Of a stretch of 64,000 nt of DNA, positions 54,158 through 62,296 are shown piece by piece. The notes under the pieces were generated by a model. That model was not told the origin of the DNA, searched no databases, and saw only the letters and a list, made by a program, of their open reading frames with translations. Origin of the DNA: Sphingomonas sp. J315 (lineage in GTDB: Bacteria > Pseudomonadota > Alphaproteobacteria > Sphingomonadales > Sphingomonadaceae); contig NZ_CP088296.1 of NCBI RefSeq assembly GCF_024666595.1, positions 2,108,001 to 2,172,000 on the forward strand, given 5' to 3'. The position numbers and the translations under genes were made by a program. Position 1 is the first letter of the stretch, and every line of letters begins with the position of its first letter.

Positions 54158-55756
54158 TCAGCGCACCCCGTCCAGCCCCGGCCCGGCATCCGCACTGGGC
54201 AGGTAGTGTGGCGCGACCCGCGCGCGCGCCTGCTGCTCAAAGGCATAGCCCGCCTTCAGCACCTCGGCATCGCGCCATGCGGTGGAGAAGAAGCTGAGCC
54301 CAACCGGCAACCCATCGACCAGCCCCATCGGCACGGTCAGATGCGGATAGCCCGCGACCGCCGGCAACCGGCTCGCCGACGGCCCGCTCGCCTGATCGCC
54401 ATGCACCGGATCGGACAGCCACGCCGCCCCGCGCGTCGGCGCGACGATCAGCGCGACCTCCGCCTTGGCAAGCATCGCGTCGATCCCCTCCTTGCCCGCC
54501 AGCCGCAGCGACGTCGCCCGCGCCGCGCGATAGTCGGGATCGTCGAGCCCCTTGGTCTTCGCGGCGTCGAGGAAGATTTCCTGCGCAAAGAACGGCATCT
54601 CCGCCGCAGCATTGGCGCTGTTGAACGCGATCACCGCGTCCAGCGTCCGCGCGGTCACCGCCGGCGGCGTGGTCGCGAGATAGGCGTCGAGATCGGCCTT
54701 GAGTTCGGTCAGCAGCACCTTGAACTCCGCCCCGCCCAATTCGGGCGCGGGCGGAATCTCGACCGGCACCAGCACCGCCCCCGCCGCCTTCATCTGCTCC
54801 AGCGCGGCGTCATATACCTTGGCCAGATCGGGCGACATGTTCCCCGGCCGCACCACGCCGACGCGGACCCCGCGCAGGCCGGTGCCGTCCAGCCCCGCCG
54901 CATAATCGACCCGCTTCGCATCCGCCTGCGCCGTCGCCGGATCGGCGGCATCGCTCCCCGCCATCGCGGTCAGCATCAGCGCGGCGTCGCGGACATTGCG
55001 CGTCATCGGCCCCGCCGTGTCCTGGCTATGGCTGATCGGGACGACATGGGTGCGGCTGACCAGCCCCACGGTCGGCTTCATCCCCACCACGCCGTTGCTC
55101 GACGCCGGGCACACGATCGACCCGTCGGTCTCGGTTCCCACCGTCGCGGCAGCCAGGCTTGCCGCCGTCGCCGCGCCCGACCCGCTCGACGATCCGCACG
55201 CGGTGCGGTCGAGCGCATAGGGGTTGCGGACCAGCCCGCCGACCGCGCTCCACCCGCTCATCGACCGGGACGACCGGATATTGGCCCATTCGGACAGGTT
55301 CGCCTTGCCCAGGATAATCGCCCCCGCCGCGCGCAGCCGGGCCACCAGCGGCGCATCGCGATTGGTCATATTGTCCTTTAGCGCCAGACTGCCCGCCGTG
55401 GTCGCCATCCCGACCGTGTCGATATTGTCCTTCACCAGCACCGGAATGCCATGCAGCGGCCCGCGCAGCTTGCCCGCGCGCCGCTCGGCATCCAGCAACC
55501 GCGCCTCCGCAATCGCCTGCGGGTTGGTCGCAATCACCGCCCGCAATGTCGGTCCCTTGCGGTCGATCGCGGCGATCCGCGTGAGGTAAGCGCGCACCAG
55601 CTTTTCGCTGCTCGTCCGCCCCGCCGCGAGATCGGCGGACAGGTCGTCGATCGATCGCTCGACGATCCGCGCATCCGTTGCCGCCGGTACCGGCTCGGAC
55701 GGCGATGCTGCGACAGCAGGAGCGGCGAGGGCGAGGGACAGGAACAACAGCGACAT
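54158..55756 (-). CDS. Amidase (amidase signature family), exported
   Basis: A 532-residue amidase-signature enzyme with an N-terminal signal peptide (MSLLFLSLALAAPAVAAS). The Ser-cisSer-Lys triad is visible: the lysine in GIPVLVKDNIDT, and the Gly/Ser-rich block with both serines in CGSSSGSGAATAASLAAATV and GTETDGSIVCPAS. It hydrolyses amide bonds of peptides or small amides. The M20-type gene 36 bp downstream suggests joint degradation of an external amide or peptide. Confidence 0.9.
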   Translation of the reverse strand: MSLLFLSLALAAPAVAASPSEPVPAATDARIVERSIDDLSADLAAGRTSSEKLVRAYLTRIAAIDRKGPTLRAVIATNPQAIAEARLLDAERRAGKLRGPLHGIPVLVKDNIDTVGMATTAGSLALKDNMTNRDAPLVARLRAAGAIILGKANLSEWANIRSSRSMSGWSAVGGLVRNPYALDRTACGSSSGSGAATAASLAAATVGTETDGSIVCPASSNGVVGMKPTVGLVSRTHVVPISHSQDTAGPMTRNVRDAALMLTAMAGSDAADPATAQADAKRVDYAAGLDGTGLRGVRVGVVRPGNMSPDLAKVYDAALEQMKAAGAVLVPVEIPPAPELGGAEFKVLLTELKADLDAYLATTPPAVTARTLDAVIAFNSANAAAEMPFFAQEIFLDAAKTKGLDDPDYRAARATSLRLAGKEGIDAMLAKAEVALIVAPTRGAAWLSDPVHGDQASGPSASRLPAVAGYPHLTVPMGLVDGLPVGLSFFSTAWRDAEVLKAGYAFEQQARARVAPHYLPSADAGPGLDGVR

Positions 55757-55834
55757 CGCATTCTCCGAAGGGCGTCTTCGAAGGCGAGGCTAGCCGTGCA
55801 CCAACGCCCCCTCAAGCGGTGTCGTGTGCAACGA

Positions 55835-56170
55835 TCATGGCTTGGCCCGCGCGCTCGCCACGCTGCGCAGCGCCGCGATCCGCGCCTGCAACCCCGCACG
55901 CTCGGATTCGCTCAGCCCGTCACGGGCATAGCGTTCCTCCAGCGCCGCGATCCGCCGGCTCTCGCGCCGCAATTCCCGCGCCTCGCGCCGCGAAAGCTCC
56001 TCCGCGTCTCGCGCGTCGCGGATCGACCGGTCGACCTGATCCAGTTCGCGCGCCACCCCGGGCAGCGCCGGGCGCGGCGCGGGCCACCCGGCATTGCTCC
56101 CCGCCGGATCGCGAATCTGCGCGGCGGCGGGGGCGGTGGCGAGCAGAATCGGGATCAACAGCTTGCGCAT
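55835..56170 (-). CDS. Exported coiled-coil hypothetical protein (111 aa)
   Basis: Signal peptide MRKLLIPILLATAPAAAQ, then an Arg/Glu/Ala-rich helical region (ELSRREARELRRESRRI) likely to form a coiled coil. The start at 56170 has GAGGAG upstream; a longer frame to 56356 lacks a plausible start. Function unknown. Confidence 0.65.
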   Translation of the reverse strand: MRKLLIPILLATAPAAAQIRDPAGSNAGWPAPRPALPGVARELDQVDRSIRDARDAEELSRREARELRRESRRIAALEERYARDGLSESERAGLQARIAALRSVASARAKP

Positions 56171-56434
56171 CGGGCATCTCCTCTGCCCTGATCGTCGCAT
56201 GCGAACCCTGTCTGATCGCTGACCGGTCGCTCTGGGGTCAGAAATCTGTGGATGAACCTGTGCGCGAAAAAAATCCCATGTTCGCCCGTCGTTCTCTTGC
56301 ATTCTGAAAAGGCGAGGAAGGTCCGCGCGTCGCACCGCATCGGCGCTGGTAAACATGCCATGAACCGAGTCATATCAGCGACGAACCGAGTCGCTTAACT
56401 GTCATTTACGCTATTGCCTCCCGCGCCGGATTGG

Positions 56435-56480
56435 CACAATCTCTAGTGGTCACACAGGGGGACAAGCCCAAGCACTGGTG
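56435..56480 (+). promoter_or_regulatory. Tandem NrdR-box-like sites upstream of nrdA
   Basis: CACAATCTCTAGTG (56435-56448) closely resembles the alphaproteobacterial NrdR box. A weaker copy, CCCAAGCACTGGTG, is at 56467-56480, starting 32 bp later, which is three helical turns and typical of paired NrdR boxes. They lie about 155-200 bp before the nrdA ATG in a 463-bp gap (56171-56633) with no gene. NrdR represses ribonucleotide reductase genes when dATP is high. Confidence 0.65.
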
Positions 56481-56633
56481 GAGCATGGCTCGCGATCCTA
56501 TATCGCGGGGCGCTTTGCCGTCGCCTGGGCAGGAGGGGGTGGACATGTTTTGTTCTCTCCGTTCCGGATGCTAAGGTGCTACGATCGGCACCGCCCCCGA
56601 GTCGTGACGATTGGACGTGGCAGGGGACGACCG

Positions 56634-58569
56634 ATGGACTTCAGAGAAAGCCAGGAAACGAGCGTGAGTGAAACCGTGACCGATACCGTAGAGACGCTCG
56701 TCGAGCCCAAAACTGCTGCGCCGGAAAAGGCTGCCAAGACGAAGAAGAAGATCGACACCAAGTCGGTCGCCCCGCGCATCTACCCGGTCGAGGTCGATCA
56801 TTCGCGCGACGCGCTGCTGACAGAATTCGGCAAGGACACGCTCAACGACCGCTATCTGCTGCCGGGCGAGAATTATCAGGACCTGTTCGTCCGCGTCGCG
56901 TCCGCATATGCCGATGACGCCGCGCACGCCCAGCGCATCTACGACTATATCTCGCGCCTGTGGTTCATGCCCGCCACCCCCGTGCTGTCGAACGGCGGCA
57001 CCGGGCGCGGCCTGCCGATCAGCTGCTTCCTCAACTCCGTCCCCGACAGCCTCAACGGCATCGTCGACACCTGGAACGAGAATGTGTGGCTCGCCTCGCG
57101 CGGCGGCGGCATCGGCACCTATTGGGGCAATGTCCGCGGCATTGGCGAACCGGTCGGCCTCAACGGCAAGACGTCGGGCATCATCCCTTTCGTCCGCGTG
57201 ATGGATTCGCTGACCCTCGCGATCAGCCAGGGCAGCCTGCGTCGCGGTTCGGCCGCCTGCTATCTCGACATCAGCCACCCGGAGATCGAGGAGTTCCTCG
57301 AAATCCGCAAGCCCAGCGGCGACTTCAACCGCAAGGCGCTGAACCTCCACCACGGCGTGCTGATCCCCGACGCGTTCATGGAAGCGGTGCGCGCCGGCGC
57401 CGACTGGGACCTCAAATCGCCCAAGGACGGCAGCGTCCGTGGGTCGGTCAACGCCCGCGCGCTGTTCCAGAAGCTGGTCGAAACCCGCCTCGCGACCGGT
57501 GAGCCGTACATCGTGTTCGCCGATCACGTGAACAACAACATGCCCAAGCATCACCGCGATCTGGGCCTCAAGGTCTCGACCTCGAACCTCTGCTCGGAAA
57601 TCACCCTGCCGACCGGCAAGGACCATCTGGGGAACGAGCGCACCGCGGTCTGCTGCCTCTCCAGCCTCAACCTCGAAACCTGGGACGAGTGGAAGGGCGA
57701 GAAGGGGTTCATCGAGGACGTGATGCGCTTCCTCGACAACGTCCTTCAGGACTATATCGACCGCGCCGAGCCGGGCATGGAAAAGGCCGCCTATTCGGCC
57801 AGCCGCGAACGCAGCGTGGGCCTCGGCGTGATGGGCTTCCACAGCTTCCTCCAGGCGCGCGGCCTGCCGTTCGAGGGCGCGATGGCGAAGACCTGGAACA
57901 GCAAGATCTTCAAGCACATCAAGGCGCAGGTCGACGAAGCATCGATGCAGCTCGCGGTCGAGCGTGGCCCGTGCCCCGACGCCGCCGATATGGGCGTGAT
58001 GGAGCGCTTCAGCTGCAAGATGGCGATCGCGCCGACCGCGTCGATCAGCATCATCTGCGGCGGCACCAGCGCGTGCATCGAACCGATCCCGGCCAACATC
58101 TACACGCACAAGACGCTGTCGGGCAGCTTCTCGGTCAAGAACCCGTATCTTGAGAAGATTCTGATCGAAAAGTCGAAGAACAGCGACAATGTCTGGAACT
58201 CGATCCTCGAGCGTGGCGGCTCGGTCCAGCATCTCGACTTCCTGACCCAGGAGGAAAAGGACGTGTTCAAGACGTCGTTCGAGATCGACCAGCGCTGGCT
58301 GCTCGAACTCGCCGGCGACCGCGCGCCCTATATCGATCAGGCCCAGTCGCTGAACCTGTTCATCCCGGCCGATGTCGAGAAATGGGACCTGCTGATGCTC
58401 CACTTCCGCGCGTGGGAGCTCGGCATCAAGTCGCTCTATTATCTCCGCAGCAAATCGGTGCAGCGCGCCGGGTTCGCGGGCGGGGTCGAGGCCGACAACA
58501 CGATCGACGCGCCGCAGTTCAACCTGGGCAGAATCGACCGATTACGACGAGTGCCTGGCTTGCCAGTGA
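56634..58569 (+). CDS. nrdA: Class I ribonucleoside-diphosphate reductase alpha subunit, frameshift near the 3' end (probable sequence error)
   Basis: A 644-residue (after repair) catalytic subunit. Visible: the redox cysteine in PISCFLNS, the thiyl-radical cysteine and Glu in SNLCSEITLPT, CCLSSLNL, and PTASISIICGGTSACIEPIP. The N-terminal ATP-cone of E. coli NrdA is absent, so overall dATP inhibition by that domain is not expected. Removing one A at 58532-58533 restores the C-terminal TDYDECLACQ with its redox CxxC and a stop at 58567-58569. As called, the frame instead ends at 58574 without those cysteines, which would be inactive. ATG 56634 is chosen by family start; a longer frame begins at 56478. 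nrdB lies about 1.3 kb downstream. Confidence 0.93.
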
Positions 58570-58572
58570 GCT

Positions 58573-58633
58573 AAATTCCCTCTCCCCTTGGGAGAGGGAG
58601 GGAGCCGCCGCAGGCGGCGGAAGGGTGAGGGTG
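58573..58633. repeat. Intergenic repeat A (TTCCCTCTCC...GGAGAGGGAGGGA type)
   Basis: A hairpin CTCTCCCCTTGGGAGAG is followed by a second hairpin GCCGCCGCAGGCGGC and the tail GGAAGGGTGAGGGTGA. It starts 3 bp after the nrdA stop and runs up to the start codon of the DUF559 gene. A direct copy is at 58969. Confidence 0.85.
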
Positions 58634-59425
58634 ATGCGTCTGTATCAGGACCAGCCATCTGGAACGGTGGATCAGCTCCGCACCCTGCGCCGCCACGCAA
58701 CCGAGGCGGAGAAACATCTCCGCCGCGCGCTGCGGGAAGCCTTCCCCGAAGCCAAATGGCGCTTTCAGGCTCCGGTCGGCCCGTTCCGCGTCGATTTCCT
58801 GTGGTTCGCGGCGCGACTGGTGATCGAGGTCGATGGCGGCCAGCACGCGGAGGACGCCGAATGCGACGCCCGCCGCACCCGCTTCATCGAAGGTGAAGGC
58901 TATCGCGTGATCCGCTTCTGGAACAATGATGTGCTGAACAACACCGACGGCGTGATCGCGACAATCGCAAATTCCCTCTCCCATTGGGAGAGGGAGGGAG
59001 CGCCAAAGGCGCGGAAGGGTGAGGGTGACACACCTCAAGGCCATTCCCGCTCACCCTCACCCCGCGCCGCTGCGGCTTGCCCCTCTCCCAATGGGAGAGG
59101 GGATGAAGGAGCACCGCCCATGATCCGTCTCCTCCCCCTGCTGGGCCTCACCCTCCTCGCCGCCTGCGCACAGCAGGTCGCGACCGGTGTCGAGCCCGGC
59201 GCGCCCGGCTTCCTGCTCGGGCTGTGGCACGGCTTCATCTTCCCGGTCGCCTGGGTGCTCTCGCTCTTCGTCCCCGACGTCGCGGTCTATGCCGTGCCCA
59301 ACAATGGCGGCTGGTATGATTTCGGCTATTTCCTCGGCATCTGCGTGTTCGGCGTCGGCGCGCATCGCGGGAAAAAGGTCGTGGTCAAGGAGCGCGTCGT
59401 GGTGCGCGACCGCGATCCCCTGTGA
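58634..59425 (+). CDS. DUF559 endonuclease-like protein reading through a repeat into the next small membrane gene
   Basis: The first about 115 codons encode a DUF559 domain (PD-(D/E)xK-type, Vsr-like). It has RTLRRHATEAEKHLRRALRE, the core VDFLWFAARLVIEVDGGQHA (Asp, then ExD), and RTRFIEGEGYRVIRFWNNDV. Normal members end soon after. Here the frame continues without a stop through repeats B and C (58969-59102) and into the lipoprotein gene at 59120, giving 263 residues. It lies between nrdA and nrdB, and its start codon touches repeat A. The fusion may be accidental. It may be a mobile or repeat-associated nuclease. Confidence 0.75.
   Translation: MRLYQDQPSGTVDQLRTLRRHATEAEKHLRRALREAFPEAKWRFQAPVGPFRVDFLWFAARLVIEVDGGQHAEDAECDARRTRFIEGEGYRVIRFWNNDVLNNTDGVIATIANSLSHWEREGAPKARKGEGDTPQGHSRSPSPRAAAACPSPNGRGDEGAPPMIRLLPLLGLTLLAACAQQVATGVEPGAPGFLLGLWHGFIFPVAWVLSLFVPDVAVYAVPNNGGWYDFGYFLGICVFGVGAHRGKKVVVKERVVVRDRDPL
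58969..59102. repeat. Intergenic repeat copies B (direct) and C (inverted)
   Basis: Copy B (58969-59029) has the same order of elements as copy A: CTCTCCCATTGGGAGAG, GCGCCAAAGGCGC, then GGAAGGGTGAGGGTGA. Copy C (59050-59102) is its inverted partner (CTCACCCTCACCCC...CTCTCCCAATGGGAGAG). B and C form a large hairpin immediately before the small lipoprotein gene. Confidence 0.85.
59120..59425 (+). CDS. Small lipoprotein with a hydrophobic segment, hypothetical
   Basis: A 101-residue protein beginning MIRLLPLLGLTLLAACAQ, a clear lipobox, then two hydrophobic stretches (FLLGLWHGFIFPVAWVLSLF; YFLGICVFGVGA) and a basic tail KKVVVKERVVVRDRDPL. AAGGAG lies 9 bp before the ATG, supporting independent translation even though the DUF559 frame runs through. 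First of three short membrane genes before nrdB. Function unknown. Confidence 0.75.
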   Translation: MIRLLPLLGLTLLAACAQQVATGVEPGAPGFLLGLWHGFIFPVAWVLSLFVPDVAVYAVPNNGGWYDFGYFLGICVFGVGAHRGKKVVVKERVVVRDRDPL

Positions 59426-59438
59426 CGAGCCTTCTGCC

Positions 59439-59630
59439 ATGAATAGGGCCCTCGCCATTCAGGCCGGGATCGGCATCGCGTCGGGCGCGGCGGGCATCGC
59501 CCTGCTGCGCCGCCGCGCCGCATCGCGTGAGGGCGCCTATGCCCTGCGCATTGGCGGCACGATGCTGGTCGCGCTCTGTCTGTTCCTCACCGGCTTCGCG
59601 CTGGTCGCCAGCATGGCGGGTGGGGTATGA
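59439..59630 (+). CDS. Small membrane protein (63 aa), hypothetical
   Basis: MNRALAIQAGIGIASGAAGI starts a 63-residue protein with two hydrophobic helices separated by LLRRRAASREGAYALRIG. It overlaps the next gene by 4 bp (ATGA), so they are coupled. Located in the nrdA-nrdB interval. No family recognised. Confidence 0.65.
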   Translation: MNRALAIQAGIGIASGAAGIALLRRRAASREGAYALRIGGTMLVALCLFLTGFALVASMAGGV

Positions 59631-59833
59631 CTAGGGGACTCGCGACCGGCTGGGCTTTGTTCTGGCTGAGCTTCCTGCTCGTGCTGTTCCCGCATCTCGC
59701 TGCGCGTATCGATGACCGCAATCTGGTGCGCTGGATCGCGGTTCCCGTTCTCATCGTGTCGGCAATCGGGCTGGCCGATCATTATTTCGGCCTCGGCCTG
59801 TCGACCCTTCCCCCGCCGTCCAGGGCGGGTTGA
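59627..59833 (+). CDS. Small membrane protein (68 aa), hypothetical
   Basis: A 68-residue protein with two hydrophobic segments (GWALFWLSFLLVLFPHL; WIAVPVLIVSAIGLADHYF) around RIDDRNLVR. Coupled to the preceding gene by ATGA and ends 21 bp before nrdB. No function known. Confidence 0.65.
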   Translation: MTRGLATGWALFWLSFLLVLFPHLAARIDDRNLVRWIAVPVLIVSAIGLADHYFGLGLSTLPPPSRAG

Positions 59834-59854
59834 ATCCAGTTTAGGAGTAATCCC

Positions 59855-60904
59855 ATGCCTCTTCTCGAAGCCCGCAAGACCTACAAGCCGTTCGAATATC
59901 CCTGGGCGTTCGACTTCTGGAAGCGTCAGCAGCAGATCCACTGGCTCCCCGAAGAGGTGCCGCTGGGTGAGGATTGCCGCGACTGGGCGCAAAAGCTCAC
60001 CGATCACGAACGCAATCTGCTGACCCAGATTTTCCGCTTCTTCACCCAGGCGGATGTCGAGGTGCAGGATTGCTACCACGAAAAATACGGCCGCGTGTTC
60101 AAGCCGACAGAGATCAAGATGATGCTCGCCGCCTTCTCCAACATGGAAACGGTGCACATCGCGGCGTACAGCCACCTGCTCGACACGATCGGCATGCCCG
60201 AAAGCGAATATGGCATGTTCCTCGAATATGCCGAGATGAAGGACAAGCACGATTACCTTCAGAAGTTCGGCGTCGATAATGACGAGGATATCGCCAAGAC
60301 CCTCGCGATGTTCGGCGGCTTTACGGAGGGGCTTCAGCTGTTCGCGTCCTTCGCGATGCTGATGAACTTCCCGCGCTTCAACAAGATGAAGGGCATGGGC
60401 CAGATCGTCAGCTGGTCGGTGCGCGATGAATCGCTGCACTGCGAAGGCATCACCCGCCTGTTCCACGCCTTCACCAAGGAACGCGACTGCCTGACCAAGG
60501 CGGTGAAGGACGACATCATGGACGTCTGCCAGACGACCGTGCGGCTGGAGGATGCGTTCATCGACCTGGCGTTCGAACAGGGCCCGGTCCCCGGCATGAC
60601 GCCCAAGGAGATCAAGAAGTATATCCGCTTCATCGCCGACTGGCGCCTCAACCAGCTGGGGCTGAAGCCGATCTACATGATCGACGAACACCCCCTGCCG
60701 TGGCTCACCCCGCTGCTCAACGGCGTCGAACACGCCAATTTCTTCGAAACCCGCGCGACCGAATATTCGAAGGGCGCGACCAAGGGCAACTGGAACGAAG
60801 TGTGGGATTCGTTCGACAAGCGCCAGAAGGCCAAGGCGGCTCCGGCAGCGAACGAGGATGCCGCTGAGGGCGGGTTGTTCGATGGGACGGTCGCGGCGGA
60901 GTAG
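59855..60904 (+). CDS. nrdB: Class I ribonucleoside-diphosphate reductase beta subunit
   Basis: A 349-residue ferritin-like R2 protein housing the di-iron/tyrosyl-radical site. Visible: the Glu-x-x-His ligands in MLAAFSNMETVHIAAYSHLL and WSVRDESLHCEGI, the radical-tyrosine neighbourhood after them, and the C-terminal region DAAEGGLFDGTVAAE that docks to NrdA. AGGAG lies 9 bp before the ATG. It completes the nrdA-nrdB operon, probably under the NrdR-type sites at 56435. Confidence 0.95.
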   Translation: MPLLEARKTYKPFEYPWAFDFWKRQQQIHWLPEEVPLGEDCRDWAQKLTDHERNLLTQIFRFFTQADVEVQDCYHEKYGRVFKPTEIKMMLAAFSNMETVHIAAYSHLLDTIGMPESEYGMFLEYAEMKDKHDYLQKFGVDNDEDIAKTLAMFGGFTEGLQLFASFAMLMNFPRFNKMKGMGQIVSWSVRDESLHCEGITRLFHAFTKERDCLTKAVKDDIMDVCQTTVRLEDAFIDLAFEQGPVPGMTPKEIKKYIRFIADWRLNQLGLKPIYMIDEHPLPWLTPLLNGVEHANFFETRATEYSKGATKGNWNEVWDSFDKRQKAKAAPAANEDAAEGGLFDGTVAAE

Positions 60905-60907
60905 AAG

Positions 60908-61468
60908 TTGGGTAGCCTTGCAGCCTTCTTCGCAACAGACGCCGGATTTGCGGCTGCATTTTCTGCGGTCGCAACTCTGTCGGCGACCTTTCTCGGTCAG
61001 GCTATTCGAGGAAGGGTGCGGCTGATTTGGTTTAGCCCAAATTCAACTCATTTTACTCTGCATTCCAACGAGCCAGGCGTTCAGCCCGTCCACATCAATT
61101 CAGGTCAGATCATTATTCAGAACCTCGGGCGGCAAGCTGCCGAGGGCGTGCAAGTTACTTCGATCCCGGGCGCTCCGCCCGCTGGTTACGTATTAATCCC
61201 TTCACTTGTGCATGAGACACGTTCTGGACCACGGGGCGAGTGGATTGTCGAGATACCCTTCATCTCGCCCGGGGAGGTCGTGACGCTCCAAATCCTGAAT
61301 GGGCCGCCTATCGACTCCGTAAGGTCTGCTGGCGGAAGTGGTCGGCTTGTTCCGGTTATCCATCAGAGGCTCTATCCGAAGTGGCTTCAAGCCTCAGCGG
61401 GCGCTCTCATGTTTGTGGGTGTTGTCGCTCTCTTCTTCGCTTTGGGTTGGCTGATTTCAAGGCTTTGA
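60908..61468 (+). CDS. Membrane protein of unknown function (186 aa, TTG start)
   Basis: LGSLAAFFATDAGFAAAFSA opens the protein from a TTG codon 3 bp after the nrdB stop (GGAG upstream). It has an N-terminal hydrophobic helix, a soluble beta-rich domain (about 40-145) and a C-terminal transmembrane helix (SAGALMFVGVVALFFALGWL). The DNA is less GC-rich than nrdB and looks recently acquired. No family recognised. A REP-like palindrome starts 3 bp after its stop. Confidence 0.6.
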   Translation: MGSLAAFFATDAGFAAAFSAVATLSATFLGQAIRGRVRLIWFSPNSTHFTLHSNEPGVQPVHINSGQIIIQNLGRQAAEGVQVTSIPGAPPAGYVLIPSLVHETRSGPRGEWIVEIPFISPGEVVTLQILNGPPIDSVRSAGGSGRLVPVIHQRLYPKWLQASAGALMFVGVVALFFALGWLISRL

Positions 61469-61470
61469 TT

Positions 61471-61499
61471 CGTCACCCCGGCCTTGTGCCGGGGTCCAC
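61471..61499. repeat. REP-like palindrome left of the GIY-YIG gene
   Basis: A 29-bp GTCACCCCGG-type hairpin (CCCCGG-CCTTGTG-CCGGGG core) ends 1 bp before the GIY-YIG stop codon. Its inverted copy, with two mismatches, is at 61846-61874. Confidence 0.85.
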
Positions 61500-61832
61500 T
61501 CATCCGCGCGCTATCGCCGTCAGCGGTTCCAGCCCCAAACCCACCGCCAGATCGTTCCACATGGGGTTCTCGCGTTCGATCAGGTTGCGCTTCCACTCCC
61601 GGCGATACCGCTTGACCTGCTTCTCGCGCCGGATCGCGGACTCCATCGTCCCGCCGACCTCGTAATAGACCAGCCGGTGAATGCCGTGGCGCTTGGTGAA
61701 CCCATCGAACGTACCTGCGCGATGCTGGACGATCCGGCCAATCAGGTCGGAGGTCACCCCGACATAAAGCGTGCCGTTAAACGCGCTGGCGAGGATATAG
61801 ACGCAGGGTAGGCGCTCGATCATTGGAGACAT
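61500..61832 (-). CDS. GIY-YIG nuclease family protein
   Basis: A 110-residue single-domain GIY-YIG nuclease of the UvrC-like short family. PCVYILASAFNGTLYVGVTS holds the degenerate GIY (VYI) and YIG (YVG) strands. The catalytic-type Arg and Glu blocks follow in DLIGRIVQHRAGTFDGF and GGTMESAIRREKQVK. Start MSPMIERL. The gene is tightly bracketed by inverted REP-like repeats (1 bp and 13 bp away). Such short genes recur in sphingomonads; cellular role unknown. Confidence 0.85.
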   Translation of the reverse strand: MSPMIERLPCVYILASAFNGTLYVGVTSDLIGRIVQHRAGTFDGFTKRHGIHRLVYYEVGGTMESAIRREKQVKRYRREWKRNLIERENPMWNDLAVGLGLEPLTAIARG

Positions 61833-61845
61833 TGTCGGCCTTCCG

Positions 61846-61874
61846 GTGGACCCCGGAACAAGTCCGGGGTGACG
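61846..61874. repeat. REP-like palindrome right of the GIY-YIG gene
   Basis: Inverted copy of the 61471 element (CCCCGG-AACAAGT-CCGGGG core), 13 bp upstream of the GIY-YIG start. Confidence 0.85.
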
Positions 61875-61953
61875 GTGGACTTAGGACGTAGTGCTTGGCC
61901 TCTTTCGCCACCCGCGGGGGCCACGGTTTCGCAGGCGATGCGCTCGCGATTCC

Positions 61954-62190
61954 TCAACCGATCAGTCGATATGTCCCCCGATCGTCCACGAACTCTAATG
62001 AACCGCGATCTCGCATATCCTGCAACTCGCGGCTCAGTGTCATTTCTGGTGTTGCGCCCGTCGATCCGGTTTCAAAAACGATTGTACTCAACTCGTTCTC
62101 GATCAGCGACTGGCGGGTGAACTCTCCATTACCCGAGTGCGCCGCATGGCGTCGCACAGCTGCTTCGACAGCCTCGGTCCAGCTTGTCAT
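61954..62190 (-). CDS. Small winged-helix protein resembling the DpnI C-terminal domain (orphan)
   Basis: A 78-residue protein: N-terminal helix (TSWTEAVEAAVRRHAAH), FTRQSLIENELSTIV, and a winged-helix end SRELQDMRDRGSLEFVDDRG-TYRLIG. The last part matches the winged helix fused to Dam-replacing/DpnI-type endonucleases. No endonuclease half is present in or next to this ORF, so it is an orphan DNA-reading domain or a remnant. Start MTSWTE has a weak purine tract. Lower GC than neighbours. Confidence 0.55.
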   Translation of the reverse strand: MTSWTEAVEAAVRRHAAHSGNGEFTRQSLIENELSTIVFETGSTGATPEMTLSRELQDMRDRGSLEFVDDRGTYRLIG

Positions 62191-62296
62191 TCATTCACTC
62201 CAGAACGCAGGAAACTTGATCCAAAACGAAGGAAACTCACCGATATCACGGAGCGAGCAGGCTATTCTGGCCTCTCGATCAAAATGTGAGTCATCC

